Shown: positions 17,919 through 26,474, numbered from the stretch's first letter. The stretch: 64,000 bases of DNA from Thalassobium sp. R2A62 (GCF_000161835.1 NZ_GG697169.2:605852-669851), one strand, 5' to 3'. Numbers and translations: made by a program. Notes: generated by a model from the letters alone, not told the origin.

Positions 17919-18095
17919 GGCTCAAGCAACGACGCAGAAGGTCAGTGTTTACCCCCTAATGGAGGCATTTATCGCCCATTGAAGTGGTGACCAATTCAAA
18001 AGGATTTAAGAAAGTTGCCGATTTAACATGACTTAGGCTGTCGAACGGTCATATTGTGAGAATAGTCAGCCTTAGGAGGTCGAAGAATATTTACT

Positions 18096-18710
18096 ATGAG
18101 AATATTGATTGCGGACGATCATGAACTTTTGCGCGATACCTTGGTTTTGTATCTGGGGAACGAAGGGGGCATTGAAACAGAGTCAGTTGGAACACTGAAG
18201 GATGCAATTGAGGCCATCAATTCAAGCGAGGCATTTGACCTCGTTCTGCTCGACTACAACATGCCTGGGATGAACGGCCTCTCTGGACTTAAAGAAGCGC
18301 TTGAAACAAATGGAGGGCAAAAAGTAGCCCTGATTTCTGGCGAAGCGTCTAAACAAGTCGCCGAAACGGCTCTAGCTGCTGGAGCTGCTGGATTTGTTCC
18401 AAAGTCGCTGCCGGCCAAGTCGCTTGTGAATGCAGTGAAATTCATGGCGATGGGCGAGCAATATGCGCCGCTCGATTTTATGACTGCTGAAGAAGAGCCT
18501 GAAACGCACGAGCTGGCAAAAAATCTGACCCAACGCGAATTGCAGGTGCTCGAAGGGTTGACGCAGGGCAAGTCAAACAAAGAAATTGCAAGGGACTTGG
18601 AGATCCAAGAACCCACGGTCAAACTTCATATGAAAACGCTGTACCGTAAATTAGAGGCATCCAACCGAACGCAAGCCGCGTTGATCGCTCGTGAAGCGGG
18701 GCTATTCTGA
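18096..18710 (+). CDS. NarL/FixJ-family response regulator
   Basis: Two-domain regulator of 204 residues. The receiver domain (1 to about 120) has the acidic pair in ADDHE and phospho-acceptor Asp53 in VLLDYNMPGMNG. The C-terminal LuxR-type helix-turn-helix (about 140-200) has LTQRELQVLEGLTQGKSNKEIA and VKLHMKTLYRKL. An AGGAGG lies 17 bases before the ATG, farther than usual. No kinase gene is adjacent on the same strand; the hybrid kinase at 13988-16495 with its Hpt domain is the nearest candidate donor. Confidence 0.92.
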   Translation: MRILIADDHELLRDTLVLYLGNEGGIETESVGTLKDAIEAINSSEAFDLVLLDYNMPGMNGLSGLKEALETNGGQKVALISGEASKQVAETALAAGAAGFVPKSLPAKSLVNAVKFMAMGEQYAPLDFMTAEEEPETHELAKNLTQRELQVLEGLTQGKSNKEIARDLEIQEPTVKLHMKTLYRKLEASNRTQAALIAREAGLF

Positions 18711-19063
18711 AATACCCAGCAGGATAGGAGGCGGAACAAATGAGCGCGCCACTTGTACCATAGCGCATCATCGGTGAGCCAACTGCACATGCTAGTCTTC
18801 TGTCAAGGAGACAACATATGACAGAGAGAAAATATGACAGAGAGAAAGGCGCGGCGGGATATAAAGCCGACGGTTATCTCTCTGGCACCCAAAATTATGT
18901 AGGCCGTGTTTTGGGGCATTAAAATCTCTGATAATTTTGTCGCCGTTTTCCCTCTTTTTTTGGCGGCTTTACCAGCTATTAAAGGTAGCGAGACAGTATA
19001 TAGACTGCCGCAGCGCGCATTTGTGTCCTGTGGGAAAAATTCATTTTTTGGGTTTCATACCCC
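18711..19063. other. Intergenic stretch with small ORF and a 16-bp tandem duplication
   Basis: A well-placed ribosome site (AAGGAG 18805-18810) precedes ATG 18818, which opens a 34-codon frame ending at 18922. The 16-base unit starting ATATGACAGAGAG is repeated head to tail at 18816-18831 and 18832-18847. Because 16 is not a multiple of three, the copy shifts the frame: without it the same ribosome site would feed a different 22-codon frame ending at 18902. No protein family is recognised in either frame. The rest of the gap shows nothing clear. Confidence 0.45.
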
Positions 19064-19078
19064 GTGGAAATTAGTGTG

Positions 19079-20284
19079 ATGTCTACCGCTAGGTTAAAAA
19101 TTATTGTTGCTGAGGACAGCGAAATCCAACGGTTGTATTTGTGCAGCCTGTTGGACGCGATGGGTCACGAGACAATCCCCGCAGAAGATGGACAGCAAGC
19201 CTTGGCCTTGCTGCAAGACAGCAAGGCTCAGATTGTACTAAGCGACCTTCAGATGCCGAATTTGAATGGCATTGATTTGACCCGCAGTATTCGTGCGCTT
19301 GATCTCGACCGGTATGTCCATGTCATCGTGATAACCGGCAGCGATGAGATCGACGTGCGGCAAGAGGCTCTTGAGGCTGGTGTCGATGACTTCTTCACCA
19401 AAGGTGATAGCCCAACGATGCTCAGGGCTCGCATCATGATAGCAAGCCGTTCCGTGACCCATGCCGCTGAGCTGGCGAAACGCACCCAAGTCCTAAAAGA
19501 AGCGAATGATCGAATCTTGGATGACCTGCGCGCCGCGGCCGCCGCACAACAACAACTGTTGCCGGATATCCAAGACGACATCTTGGGGTTTAAGGTTGCG
19601 TCGGCATTTGTTCCGTCTGCGATTGTATCAGGCGATATGTTTGGGTGCTCTCTTTTGGATGATGAAACTCTCGGGTTTTATGCGGTCGACGTGTCTGGCC
19701 ACGGCGTTCACGCATCGTTGTTGTCGGTCGCGATTGGCCATTTGATTACGCCAGAATATTTCCGCGATAAAGCGCGGACAAAAGACGGGCTCTTTGATCC
19801 TGCAAATCTCGTTGGTGCGTTGAATGTTCGGTTCAGCGCAGCAGACAATGCCGAATACTTTACGATGTTTTGCGGGCTGATTGATAAGTCATCTGGCAAC
19901 TTGGTTTATTGTCAGGCGGGGTATCCTTCTCCGTATCACGTGACCAAAGATGGCATTGCGACACCCGTGGGGGACGGTGGTTTCCCTGTTGGGATGATCG
20001 CTGCTGCAACCTACGAGAACAGATCCTTGCACGTCTCAAGGGGCGACGCACTTGTGATGTGCTCGGATGGCGCTTCGGAAGCTGAAAACCCGAATATGGA
20101 ACCCTTTGGAAATGATCGCGTACAAAACGCGGCCGCTAGTCTTAGTGAAATCGGCGTTCGGAATTTCCCCGATGCTCTGGTGGACCAACTCAAAGAATGG
20201 CGTGCCGGGCACCCTATAGAAGACGACCTAACAGTCGTAGCATTAGAAAGAAGCGAAGAAGATGATCCCGACAATACAACATGA
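19079..20284 (+). CDS. Response regulator with PP2C-type (SpoIIE/RsbU) phosphatase domain
   Basis: Phosphatase of 401 residues from ATG 19079 (406 if GTG 19064 is used). The N-terminal receiver (VAEDSEIQRLY, Asp56 in VLSDLQMPNLNG) is joined by a helical linker to a C-terminal SpoIIE/RsbU PP2C domain with metal-binding motifs SGDMFG, DVSGHGVHASL, CSDGASEAEN and DDLTVVAL. Known relatives dephosphorylate a STAS anti-anti-sigma factor when their receiver is phosphorylated. The next two genes encode that STAS partner and an RsbW-like kinase, overlapping in 4-base steps, so this is a complete partner-switching module by layout. Confidence 0.9.
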   Translation: MSTARLKIIVAEDSEIQRLYLCSLLDAMGHETIPAEDGQQALALLQDSKAQIVLSDLQMPNLNGIDLTRSIRALDLDRYVHVIVITGSDEIDVRQEALEAGVDDFFTKGDSPTMLRARIMIASRSVTHAAELAKRTQVLKEANDRILDDLRAAAAAQQQLLPDIQDDILGFKVASAFVPSAIVSGDMFGCSLLDDETLGFYAVDVSGHGVHASLLSVAIGHLITPEYFRDKARTKDGLFDPANLVGALNVRFSAADNAEYFTMFCGLIDKSSGNLVYCQAGYPSPYHVTKDGIATPVGDGGFPVGMIAAATYENRSLHVSRGDALVMCSDGASEAENPNMEPFGNDRVQNAAASLSEIGVRNFPDALVDQLKEWRAGHPIEDDLTVVALERSEEDDPDNTT

Positions 20285-20605
20285 AAATTAGATCACAGTC
20301 TTCCGGCCTGGGGTCGATCGATTGACCGCTCTGAAGCCAATGATTTCAAGGATGAGGTCGTAACCTTGATCCTAAAGGGGGCAAGCCTTCTGGTGTGTGA
20401 CTTCCAGGATGTGTCATTCTTGGATTCGTCCGGACTGGGATCTCTGGTTGGACTTCTAAAGATCATAGGTCACCGCGGCGAACTCACCGTTTGCGGATTG
20501 GACGCTGAGGTCGAGCAAATGTTCCGCATCTGCCGGATGGACCGTGTTTTTACGGTTCATAGAACCGCAAATGATGCCGTAGACGCGATGCGCAGCAAGC
20601 TGTGA
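20281..20605 (+). pseudogene. STAS-domain anti-anti-sigma factor, frameshifted after the start codon
   Basis: The STAS protein is clear from 20288 to the stop at 20603-20605 (LVCDFQDVSFLDSSGLGSLVGLLK contains the phosphorylatable Ser region; later RICRMDRVFTVHR). The natural start should be ATG 20281, which overlaps the upstream stop as ATGA. After that ATG there are four A (20284-20287) where three would give Met-Lys-Leu-Asp-His-Ser in the STAS frame. As written, translation from 20281 ends after 14 codons. The only in-frame alternative is TTG 20366, which loses the first strand. Either a real one-base insertion, ribosomal or polymerase slippage, or a sequencing error. About 107 residues if restored. 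Confidence 0.75.
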
Positions 20606-21018
20606 TCAAACACACCCATTATATGCTGACCGTCCTCGAGAATGTGGACGCCGCCGTGCTGGCGCTCAAATCAGTCGTGGTTGATGTGTTGGGGGCTGAC
20701 GTCCTGATCCGTTTTGAGATTTGTTTGGCCGAAGCTCTGGTCAACCTCGTCAAATACGCTGCATCGGATGCGACAGATGCTGTGGTGCAGATCGACCTGC
20801 GCGAAGGCAACGAAAGGGTTCGCGTAGATATCTATGATCCAGAAGGCACGCCCGTGTTTGATGTGCGGGCTCACGCCAAGGATCTTTCAAAAATCGAACT
20901 TATGACCGAAAGCGGCCGTGGTTTAGGGATCATCATGCAATGCGCAGATGATGTTTCGTATGGGGCCGTAGGCAGACGCAACCGTCTGGCTCTAGATTTT
21001 CTGAAAGAGGCAGTGTGA
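20602..21018 (+). CDS. RsbW-like anti-sigma serine/threonine kinase
   Basis: GHKL-type ATPase of 138 residues with a GTG start (20602) overlapping the STAS stop (GTGA). The N-box-like segment LAEALVNLVKYA, a weak G1 (DIYDPEGTP) and the G2 motif ESGRGLGIIMQCAD are visible. In known systems such kinases phosphorylate the STAS protein and bind a sigma factor or other target until released. No sigma factor gene is adjacent, so the target is unknown. The G1 box departs from the usual DxGxG pattern. Confidence 0.85.
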   Translation: MIKHTHYMLTVLENVDAAVLALKSVVVDVLGADVLIRFEICLAEALVNLVKYAASDATDAVVQIDLREGNERVRVDIYDPEGTPVFDVRAHAKDLSKIELMTESGRGLGIIMQCADDVSYGAVGRRNRLALDFLKEAV

Positions 21019-21062
21019 TGCAGTATTAAACAAATGAGAATTTTTCCAAGAAGGGGAAAACA

Positions 21063-21818
21063 ATGATGCCCAAGACACCTTTCTTAAAGAACTTGGTTAT
21101 TTCGAGTGCGCTCGTGTTTGCTCCGATCGCTCATGCACAGGAGACGCTTCCAGCTGGAAAAACGCTAACAATTGATGGCGTCACATTGGATGGCGAAAGC
21201 TACAACAGCGTCACCATCAGCTCTGAGACGCCACTGACGCTGACTGTGTCAGAAGGCGGCCATTCCGTAGCGACGTGTGATCGCGACCGTGGGCGCAGTT
21301 CGACACCGCACTTTGGACGCAATGGTGAACTGACACCGCGTGAAATGGAAATGGCCCAAACCGCTTGGTGTTATTTCGAACGGAATTACCAAGAGAGCAC
21401 CGGTTTGGTGAATGCGGTGAATGGGTTCCCGTCGACCACGATGTGGGACACGTCATCCTATATCAGTGGTTTAGTCGCGGCTTACGAGCTCTGCATCGTT
21501 GATAAACGCGTGCTTGATACTCGCATCGCAGAACTGACCAATACGCTCCGTAATTTGAGCCTCTTCGAAGGTGAAGCGCCCAACAAAGTATGCAACGCTA
21601 GCACCGGTCAAAAGGTGAACTATGCAAATGAGCCGGGCCAAGTTGGCATGTCTGCAAATGACATTGGTCGGCTTTTGATCTGTTTGCGGATCATTAAGGA
21701 AAAATATCCTCATCATTCTAATGCGGTCGATAACATTCCGATGCGTTGGAATTTCTGCTCTTGGATGTGGACTATTGCTCGTGACCCAAATCGAAAAAAT
21801 TGGCGCCGCAACGGCTGA
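21063..21818 (+). pseudogene. DUF3131 protein, apparently truncated
   Basis: Exported protein of 251 residues (signal peptide ending AHA-QE). A DUF3131 domain begins about residue 90 (MAQTAWCYFERNYQESTGLVNAVNGFPSTTMWD) and runs through SANDIGRLLICLRIIKEKYP to RWNFCS. After about residue 235 the sequence becomes an unrelated basic tail (ARDPNRKNWRRNG). DUF3131 domains normally continue for another 150 or more residues (a QEGRxxYEEYA-type block), so the 3' half is missing. The next DUF3131 gene begins within this one at 21721. A deletion fusing two tandem paralogues near 21745-21780 is the simplest reading (inference). Confidence 0.65.
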
Positions 21819-23032
21819 GAGCGCCCAATCGAATAGCGGTGCTATAGATGCGTTCGAAGAGACCCAACCGTTGCTTCTGGCTCCGACTGGCACCTCGCGT
21901 GAAAACGACTTCGAATACGCTCGGATCGCATGGACTTACTTTGCCAATAACACCAATCCGGACACAGGGTTGGTCAATTCGACGAACAACTATCTCTCTA
22001 CCACCATGTGGGAAACGGGGTCCTATTTTGTTGCGACGATCTCGGCTGACACACTTGGCGTCATCCAAAGCGATGAAGCCATCGAACGCATCGGCAAGGC
22101 GCTTGATACGTTGATTGAGATGCGTTTGTTCGATGATCTCTTGCCGAACAAAGCCTATGATGTCCGCGACGGTGGTCTGGTAAATTACGGCAACAAGCCC
22201 GTTGAGCGCGGGTTAGGTTGGTCGGCGTTAGACATCGCAGGAATGGTCGCGGCACTCTCCCATGTCGAAGCGAACTATCCTGTGTTCGCTTCTAAGACGG
22301 CGGCCCTGATCAACCGGTGGGCCTTGGATGAGATGGTAAAGGATGGCCAATTGATTGGCGGCAATATGGCCGATGGCAACCCGCGCTATGATCAAGAGGG
22401 GCGGGTCCGCTACGAGCAATACGCGGTCAAGGCTATGATGCTATTCGGCTTTGATATGTACCGCGCCTACGATGCGTCAGCACATCTGATGGTCAAGGAC
22501 GTCTTGGGGCATCCTATTCCCGTCGATGACCGTTTGCACCGGAACTTGACGCCTGCATTCACGGCTATCGAGCCGTATCTGTTCGATGGTTTGGAATTCG
22601 GGTTTGACGCTCGGTCTTTGCGTTTTGCCTCGTCAATCTACAAGGCCCAAGAGCAACGCTATCGCGACACAGGGATCCTAACTGCTGTCAGTGAGTCGCA
22701 TATCGATCAGGCGCCATACTTTATCTATTCGTCTGTCTGGGGCGGGGGGGGCGCCTTGGGCTGTGATGAGCTTTTCGGGCGAGCGCCTAGACAGCAAGCG
22801 CACCGTCACGACCAAGGTCGCATTTGCATGGGACGCACTGTTCGGCACCGAATATACCCAAGAACTGATCGACGCGATCGCCCCGCTTGGGGACACTGAT
22901 GTTGGTTGGCGCGAAGGGATTTACGAGATTGACGGCACGACTAATTCGTCAGTGACGGTAAACACAAACGCGGTCGTCCTCGCATCGCTTGCATTTCGTG
23001 CAAATGGCCCATTGATCCGAGCCGGCCAATGA
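21721..23032 (+). pseudogene. Second DUF3131 protein, frameshifted at a G8 run
   Basis: The frame from ATG 21721 opens with a signal-like hydrophobic segment (ALGCGLLLVTQ) and then a full DUF3131 domain (IAWTYFANNTNPDTGLVNSTNNYLSTTMWE, NYGNKPVERGLGWSALDIA, RYEQYAVKAMMLFGFD). At 22744-22751 eight G follow a C; the frame then drifts into an arginine-rich non-conserved tail ending at 22899. With seven G it would read on as WGGGAPWAVMSFSGERLD and stay open to 23032, giving about 436 residues. The restored stop overlaps the next ATG (ATGA). Indel could be real or a homopolymer error. Confidence 0.75.
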
Positions 23033-23708
23033 ACATTGTGCGCTCAATCATCCCGTTCGTTCTCGTCGCGGCAGCATCACCTGTACTTGGTCAGGCGTGC
23101 GTATCATCTACTTTTGATAGGTCAGTACCAGGCGCGCAAAATGTGGTTTCACATATCTCGGATGTACCTTCGGTTCAGTTCCCTGCGTTCTGGCAAGAAG
23201 GGACCCTCGACATGTATCGGTATCGTATTTTTCAAACGGTGACGGAGTGGTCACAAGTGCGGAGCGTAACGCTGAATGGAGAATTGCGTTTTCTTGCGCC
23301 AAGAACGCAGAAAGCTGCACGTACGAGACCAAGGGCACGCCGCCTGAGACCACTGATGGCGTGTCCAAGAGGCTAGGGGCGTGCTTGCTTGGACGGGATA
23401 TGGCATCGGCTCCGAAACCAGCCGACGACAGCATGGTTCTCGAAGTGCCCGATGGACTTGCTACTCTAGAGGCCCAAGGAGATGGCGTTGTCGCCTGTGG
23501 CAGAGCGCTGGCCGACGAGTTGACTGAAGCGGCCACATTGCAGCGATTGCTGAAAATGGCAGGAGCAGATCCGGGTCCGATTGATGGATTTCTTGGACCA
23601 AAATCGTTTGCTGCAATGGACGTTTTCGTCGAAGATGCGGGCTGGGGCACATCCATTTCAAACACCATCGAATTGTTGGATAAACACCTATGCTTGGTGT
23701 ACAACTAG
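23029..23708 (+). pseudogene. Exported peptidoglycan-binding-like protein, frameshifted
   Basis: The first frame (from ATG 23029) gives a signal peptide (VLVAAASPVLGQA) and about 50 more residues to YRYRIFQ. The second frame continues from GDGVVTSAERNAEW through SCAKNAESCTYE and ends with a peptidoglycan-binding-like segment (LQRLLKMAGADPGPIDGFLGPKSFAAM) and stop at 23706-23708. One extra A in the AAA at 23234-23236 would join them as IFQNGDGVV, giving about 226 residues. As written the first frame stops at 23376. Overlap with the preceding gene shows it belonged to the DUF3131 operon. Confidence 0.7.
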
Positions 23709-24016
23709 CACGCGATTAGGGGGTTTTTGCCCCAAGAACCCGCGGCTCTTTACCGTAATTCTTCATTCTGTTTTCACGTCAATTATGGCGAAAACCCTGC
23801 TTTTTTAGCATGTTATATCCGATCTTCCTGAACTTGATAACTCTTTGAGTGGCGCACCTATCCGTTCGCGCAGCTAAGCATCTATTTGCGCCTTCGCATT
23901 TTGTTTTCCAGTCGGTGAAAGAGGGAACACTACTATCCACCCTCCATTGGGCAAGGTGATTTCGAGGCCTCTGAAATCATCTTGCCCACTCTCTTTAAGA
24001 TAAAACTGGAAGAGAC
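23709..24016. other. Intergenic stretch without recognisable features
   Basis: About 308 bases. A weak stem (GGGGG TTTTT GCCCC, near 23719-23734) just after the preceding stop could be a poor terminator. No open frame or RNA gene is supported. A purine-rich AAGAGAC ribosome-site-like sequence precedes the RTX gene at 24017. Confidence 0.4.
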
Positions 24017-24796
24017 ATGGCATTAGTAGTGAACGCACCGGTACAAGAGGTGATCGGAACCAAAGTAAACGATGACATTATCGACGGATTTGCTGGCAAT
24101 TCTGGGACCGTAATGGATACGTCAGCGCCTGAAGCGATCAAATCGAACGGTCTTGAAGGTGATGATAAGATCGTCACAAAAGACGCCAACGACCTAGCCG
24201 CTGGCGACATGTTTGGTGACGAGTGGACCTTCATTGATGGCGAATGGGTCTATGACGAAAGCGCAGTAGTCCTATCCGATTATGGTATGGCATATTCATA
24301 CCACGACGTGATCGTGACAGGGCAGGGGAACGATGTACTGCTCGGGAATGGCGGCAATGATCACCTCGACGCTGGCGCTGGCGGTGACCGCATCATTGCG
24401 GGCCGCGGCGACGATGTAGCATTTGGTGGAGCAGGTAATGACCGCATTTATCTCGAAAACGGCAACGATGTAGCGGAGGGCGGTCATGGCGACGACGTAA
24501 TTAACGTGGGCGCTGGTGACGACATCGTGTATGGAGACAACAAAGACGATAATCTGCTCGAGAATTTGTCTTCCAACAGCACGACGTTCGACGGGTTGGT
24601 CGAGGGCGGCGGATGGACAATGACCGACAAAGACGGTCAATCGCAGATTTCGCAATCAGCATCGACAGTTGCTGGCGAAACATACACAATTTCGTTTGAC
24701 CTTGCGGCTAACTTTGGTGGCGGTCACGCTGCTGGGGCCGTTCAAGTCATTTGTTTTGAGGTTCGGAATGTGCCGCAGGATATTGATAATAATTAA
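24017..24796 (+). CDS. RTX repeat protein, apparently 3'-truncated
   Basis: Protein of 259 residues. A non-repeat N-terminal region (about 1-95) is followed by six or seven glycine/aspartate nonapeptide repeats (GQGNDVLLGNGGNDHLDAG, then GRGDDVAFGGAGNDRIYLE) and the start of a further domain (LSSNSTTFDGLVEGGGWT, then AGETYTISFDLAANFGGGHAAGAVQV). At about 24757 the homologous-looking domain breaks off into an unrelated 15-residue tail, and the DNA becomes very AT-rich. Full RTX exoproteins of this architecture continue and carry a C-terminal type I secretion signal, absent here. Probably a truncated, non-secreted remnant. Confidence 0.7.
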   Translation: MALVVNAPVQEVIGTKVNDDIIDGFAGNSGTVMDTSAPEAIKSNGLEGDDKIVTKDANDLAAGDMFGDEWTFIDGEWVYDESAVVLSDYGMAYSYHDVIVTGQGNDVLLGNGGNDHLDAGAGGDRIIAGRGDDVAFGGAGNDRIYLENGNDVAEGGHGDDVINVGAGDDIVYGDNKDDNLLENLSSNSTTFDGLVEGGGWTMTDKDGQSQISQSASTVAGETYTISFDLAANFGGGHAAGAVQVICFEVRNVPQDIDNN

Positions 24797-25215
24797 TATT
24801 AATCGGACTTCTTATCAAAAAGCGTAGTTATTTATATTACATAATACTGATTATGCGAATGGTGAGTATAGTCTTACCTAACTCCAGCTCCCAAGCAACT
24901 TGCACCAGAACTCAACGTCCTCCACACATTCGGTATGCTTAGGTCATTTGCGAATTCTGAACATCCTTACTGATCCCAGTCCAACCCAGTTGGACAAACG
25001 GCGCGACATGATGGCGATCCTAGGATGAAGTCTGCTGATGGGACAACACAGCGGCAACTCATCGAGCACTTGGGGTTCGTTCGAGCGTTGATCGTTTATT
25101 TTTCAAAGTCGCGAGGATTCTCAGATCCTTGCTGCCTGTCAGAAACGGATGTGGACGGCCCTGCCCGGTATGACGGTAGCGATCCCAAGGCCGACGATGA
25201 CATTCGTCACGACCA
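24797..25215. other. Intergenic stretch, AT-rich at its left edge
   Basis: About 419 bases between the broken RTX gene and phhB. The first 60-70 bases (24780-24860) are strikingly AT-rich compared with the surroundings, consistent with a recombination scar or foreign sequence. Translations on both strands show no recognisable transposase or other family. No terminal inverted repeats were found by eye. Confidence 0.4.
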
Positions 25216-25551
25216 TCAGGCTGCAGCAGCAGCCACCTTTGCCGCGCAGATGAAGTCATTTTCGGTCAACCGTCCCAGTTCATGCGACGTAAAGGTGACG
25301 TGGCAGTAGCCCCAGCCGAACGCGATATCCGCATGGTGGCCTTCCTTGTCGCTCAGAAACGCTAATAGGTTGGCTGTGTACACCGCCTTGGCAAACCCCT
25401 TGAATGCGAACTTTCGTGTAAGTGTCTGTGCTTGGGCGTCCATCTCCCAGCTCGGGTCTAGATCGGTTTTCAGCTTTCCAATCTGGTCGTCGGTCAGCTC
25501 GGGCGCCCAACCGTCGCAGGCTGCGCAATTCTTAGAAGTTAAGTCGCTCAT
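25216..25551 (-). CDS. phhB: 4a-hydroxytetrahydrobiopterin dehydratase
   Basis: Pterin-4a-carbinolamine dehydratase of 111 residues that recycles the pterin cofactor of phenylalanine hydroxylase. The active-site block EGHHADIAFGWGYCHVTFTSHE is intact, with the His-His pair, Trp and second His. The N-terminus carries an unusual Cys pair (NCAAC). Its ATG overlaps the ancestral stop of phhA (ATGA), showing an original phhAB operon. Since phhA is broken, its main partner is gone; it may persist for another pterin reaction or simply be young in its decay. Confidence 0.92.
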   Translation of the reverse strand: MSDLTSKNCAACDGWAPELTDDQIGKLKTDLDPSWEMDAQAQTLTRKFAFKGFAKAVYTANLLAFLSDKEGHHADIAFGWGYCHVTFTSHELGRLTENDFICAAKVAAAAA

Positions 25552-26376
25552 TGGATTTGCTCCCCTTTGTTCTTTAGCGGATATGACGGCGCATGAAGGC
25601 CCAGTGCCTTGGCATGGCGAATATCGGTAACCAAGTCGCGCTCGGCTGCTTCAAGAAGTTGGTCCACATTCTCTCAGGCGAAATAGATCGGTTGATTGAT
25701 GTCGATGCGGTAAGGTGTTCGCAAAATATCGATGATATCAAAAGGTTTCCGGACGACTGTCGGCTCGTTTATCGAATGATCCAGCTCTCCTGGGGATGAG
25801 GCTAGCCCAGAGCCTAGGGCTTTGATTTCATGTCCCTCGCGGATCAAGCCAAACTCGACAGTGAACCAATATAGGCGGATTAACCAAGAGTATTCAGACT
25901 TGTCGCATTTGGTTCCAGTTTCACCAAGCTTCTGCGAGAATTTTGCAAACCTGGGGTCGGTCAAGAGTGGTGTATGGCCATAGATTTCATGGAAAATATC
26001 GGGCTCTTCTATGTAGTCGAAATCTTCGCGACCTCGAATGAATGACGCGGCTGGAAATGTGGCCTTGGACAGCATTCCAAAGAACTGTGAGAACCCGATC
26101 AATGCGGGCACTGGCTCGACCTGCCAGCCCGTCTGATCCATCAGCACTTGGCGACTTTTACGCATTGAGGAACTCGGTCAGTTGGCAGGTTCAATGCCCT
26201 CTGCCCTCTAGAAACGGACTCGCGGCAAGCGCATCTACCCGTTGCTGTTGCTGAGCGACGAGGTCGTGCCAGATCCGATCTTCTTCCTTTGTGTACTCGA
26301 TCCAGCCAGAACTATCGGACTTTTTCGCGGAGTATTTTGTATCCTTGGGCGTCTCTGTCTCCCTATCATTAGGGGT
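25548..26376 (-). pseudogene. phhA: Phenylalanine 4-monooxygenase, inactivated
   Basis: Remnant of the iron- and pterin-dependent phenylalanine hydroxylase (about 275 codons). Reading leftward: the N-terminal part (KSDSSGWIEYTKEEDRIW, then LAASPFLEGR) stays in one frame but lacks an in-frame start after a TAA. A frameshift near 26195-26209 moves to ALNLPTDRVPQCVKV. A second near 26147-26155 moves to MDQTGWQVEPVPALIGF and the iron-site block EEPDIFHEIYGHTPLL. An in-frame TGA (25674-25676) then interrupts the last 43 codons (ENVDQLLEAAERDLV...). The final TGA overlaps the phhB start. Several independent lesions make it a clear pseudogene. Confidence 0.9.
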
Positions 26377-26474
26377 AGATTATTCCAGACTGATGGAAAT
26401 AAGTCGCCTAGAGTCGCATCTTTTGAACGGTTTGCGGTAAAATTTACCCTCAAAACCATAAGCGAGGAAAAGAT

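Noticed and set aside
24797-25215. Possible insertion-sequence remnant
   Set aside because: No transposase motif or terminal inverted repeats could be found by eye; left as unassigned.
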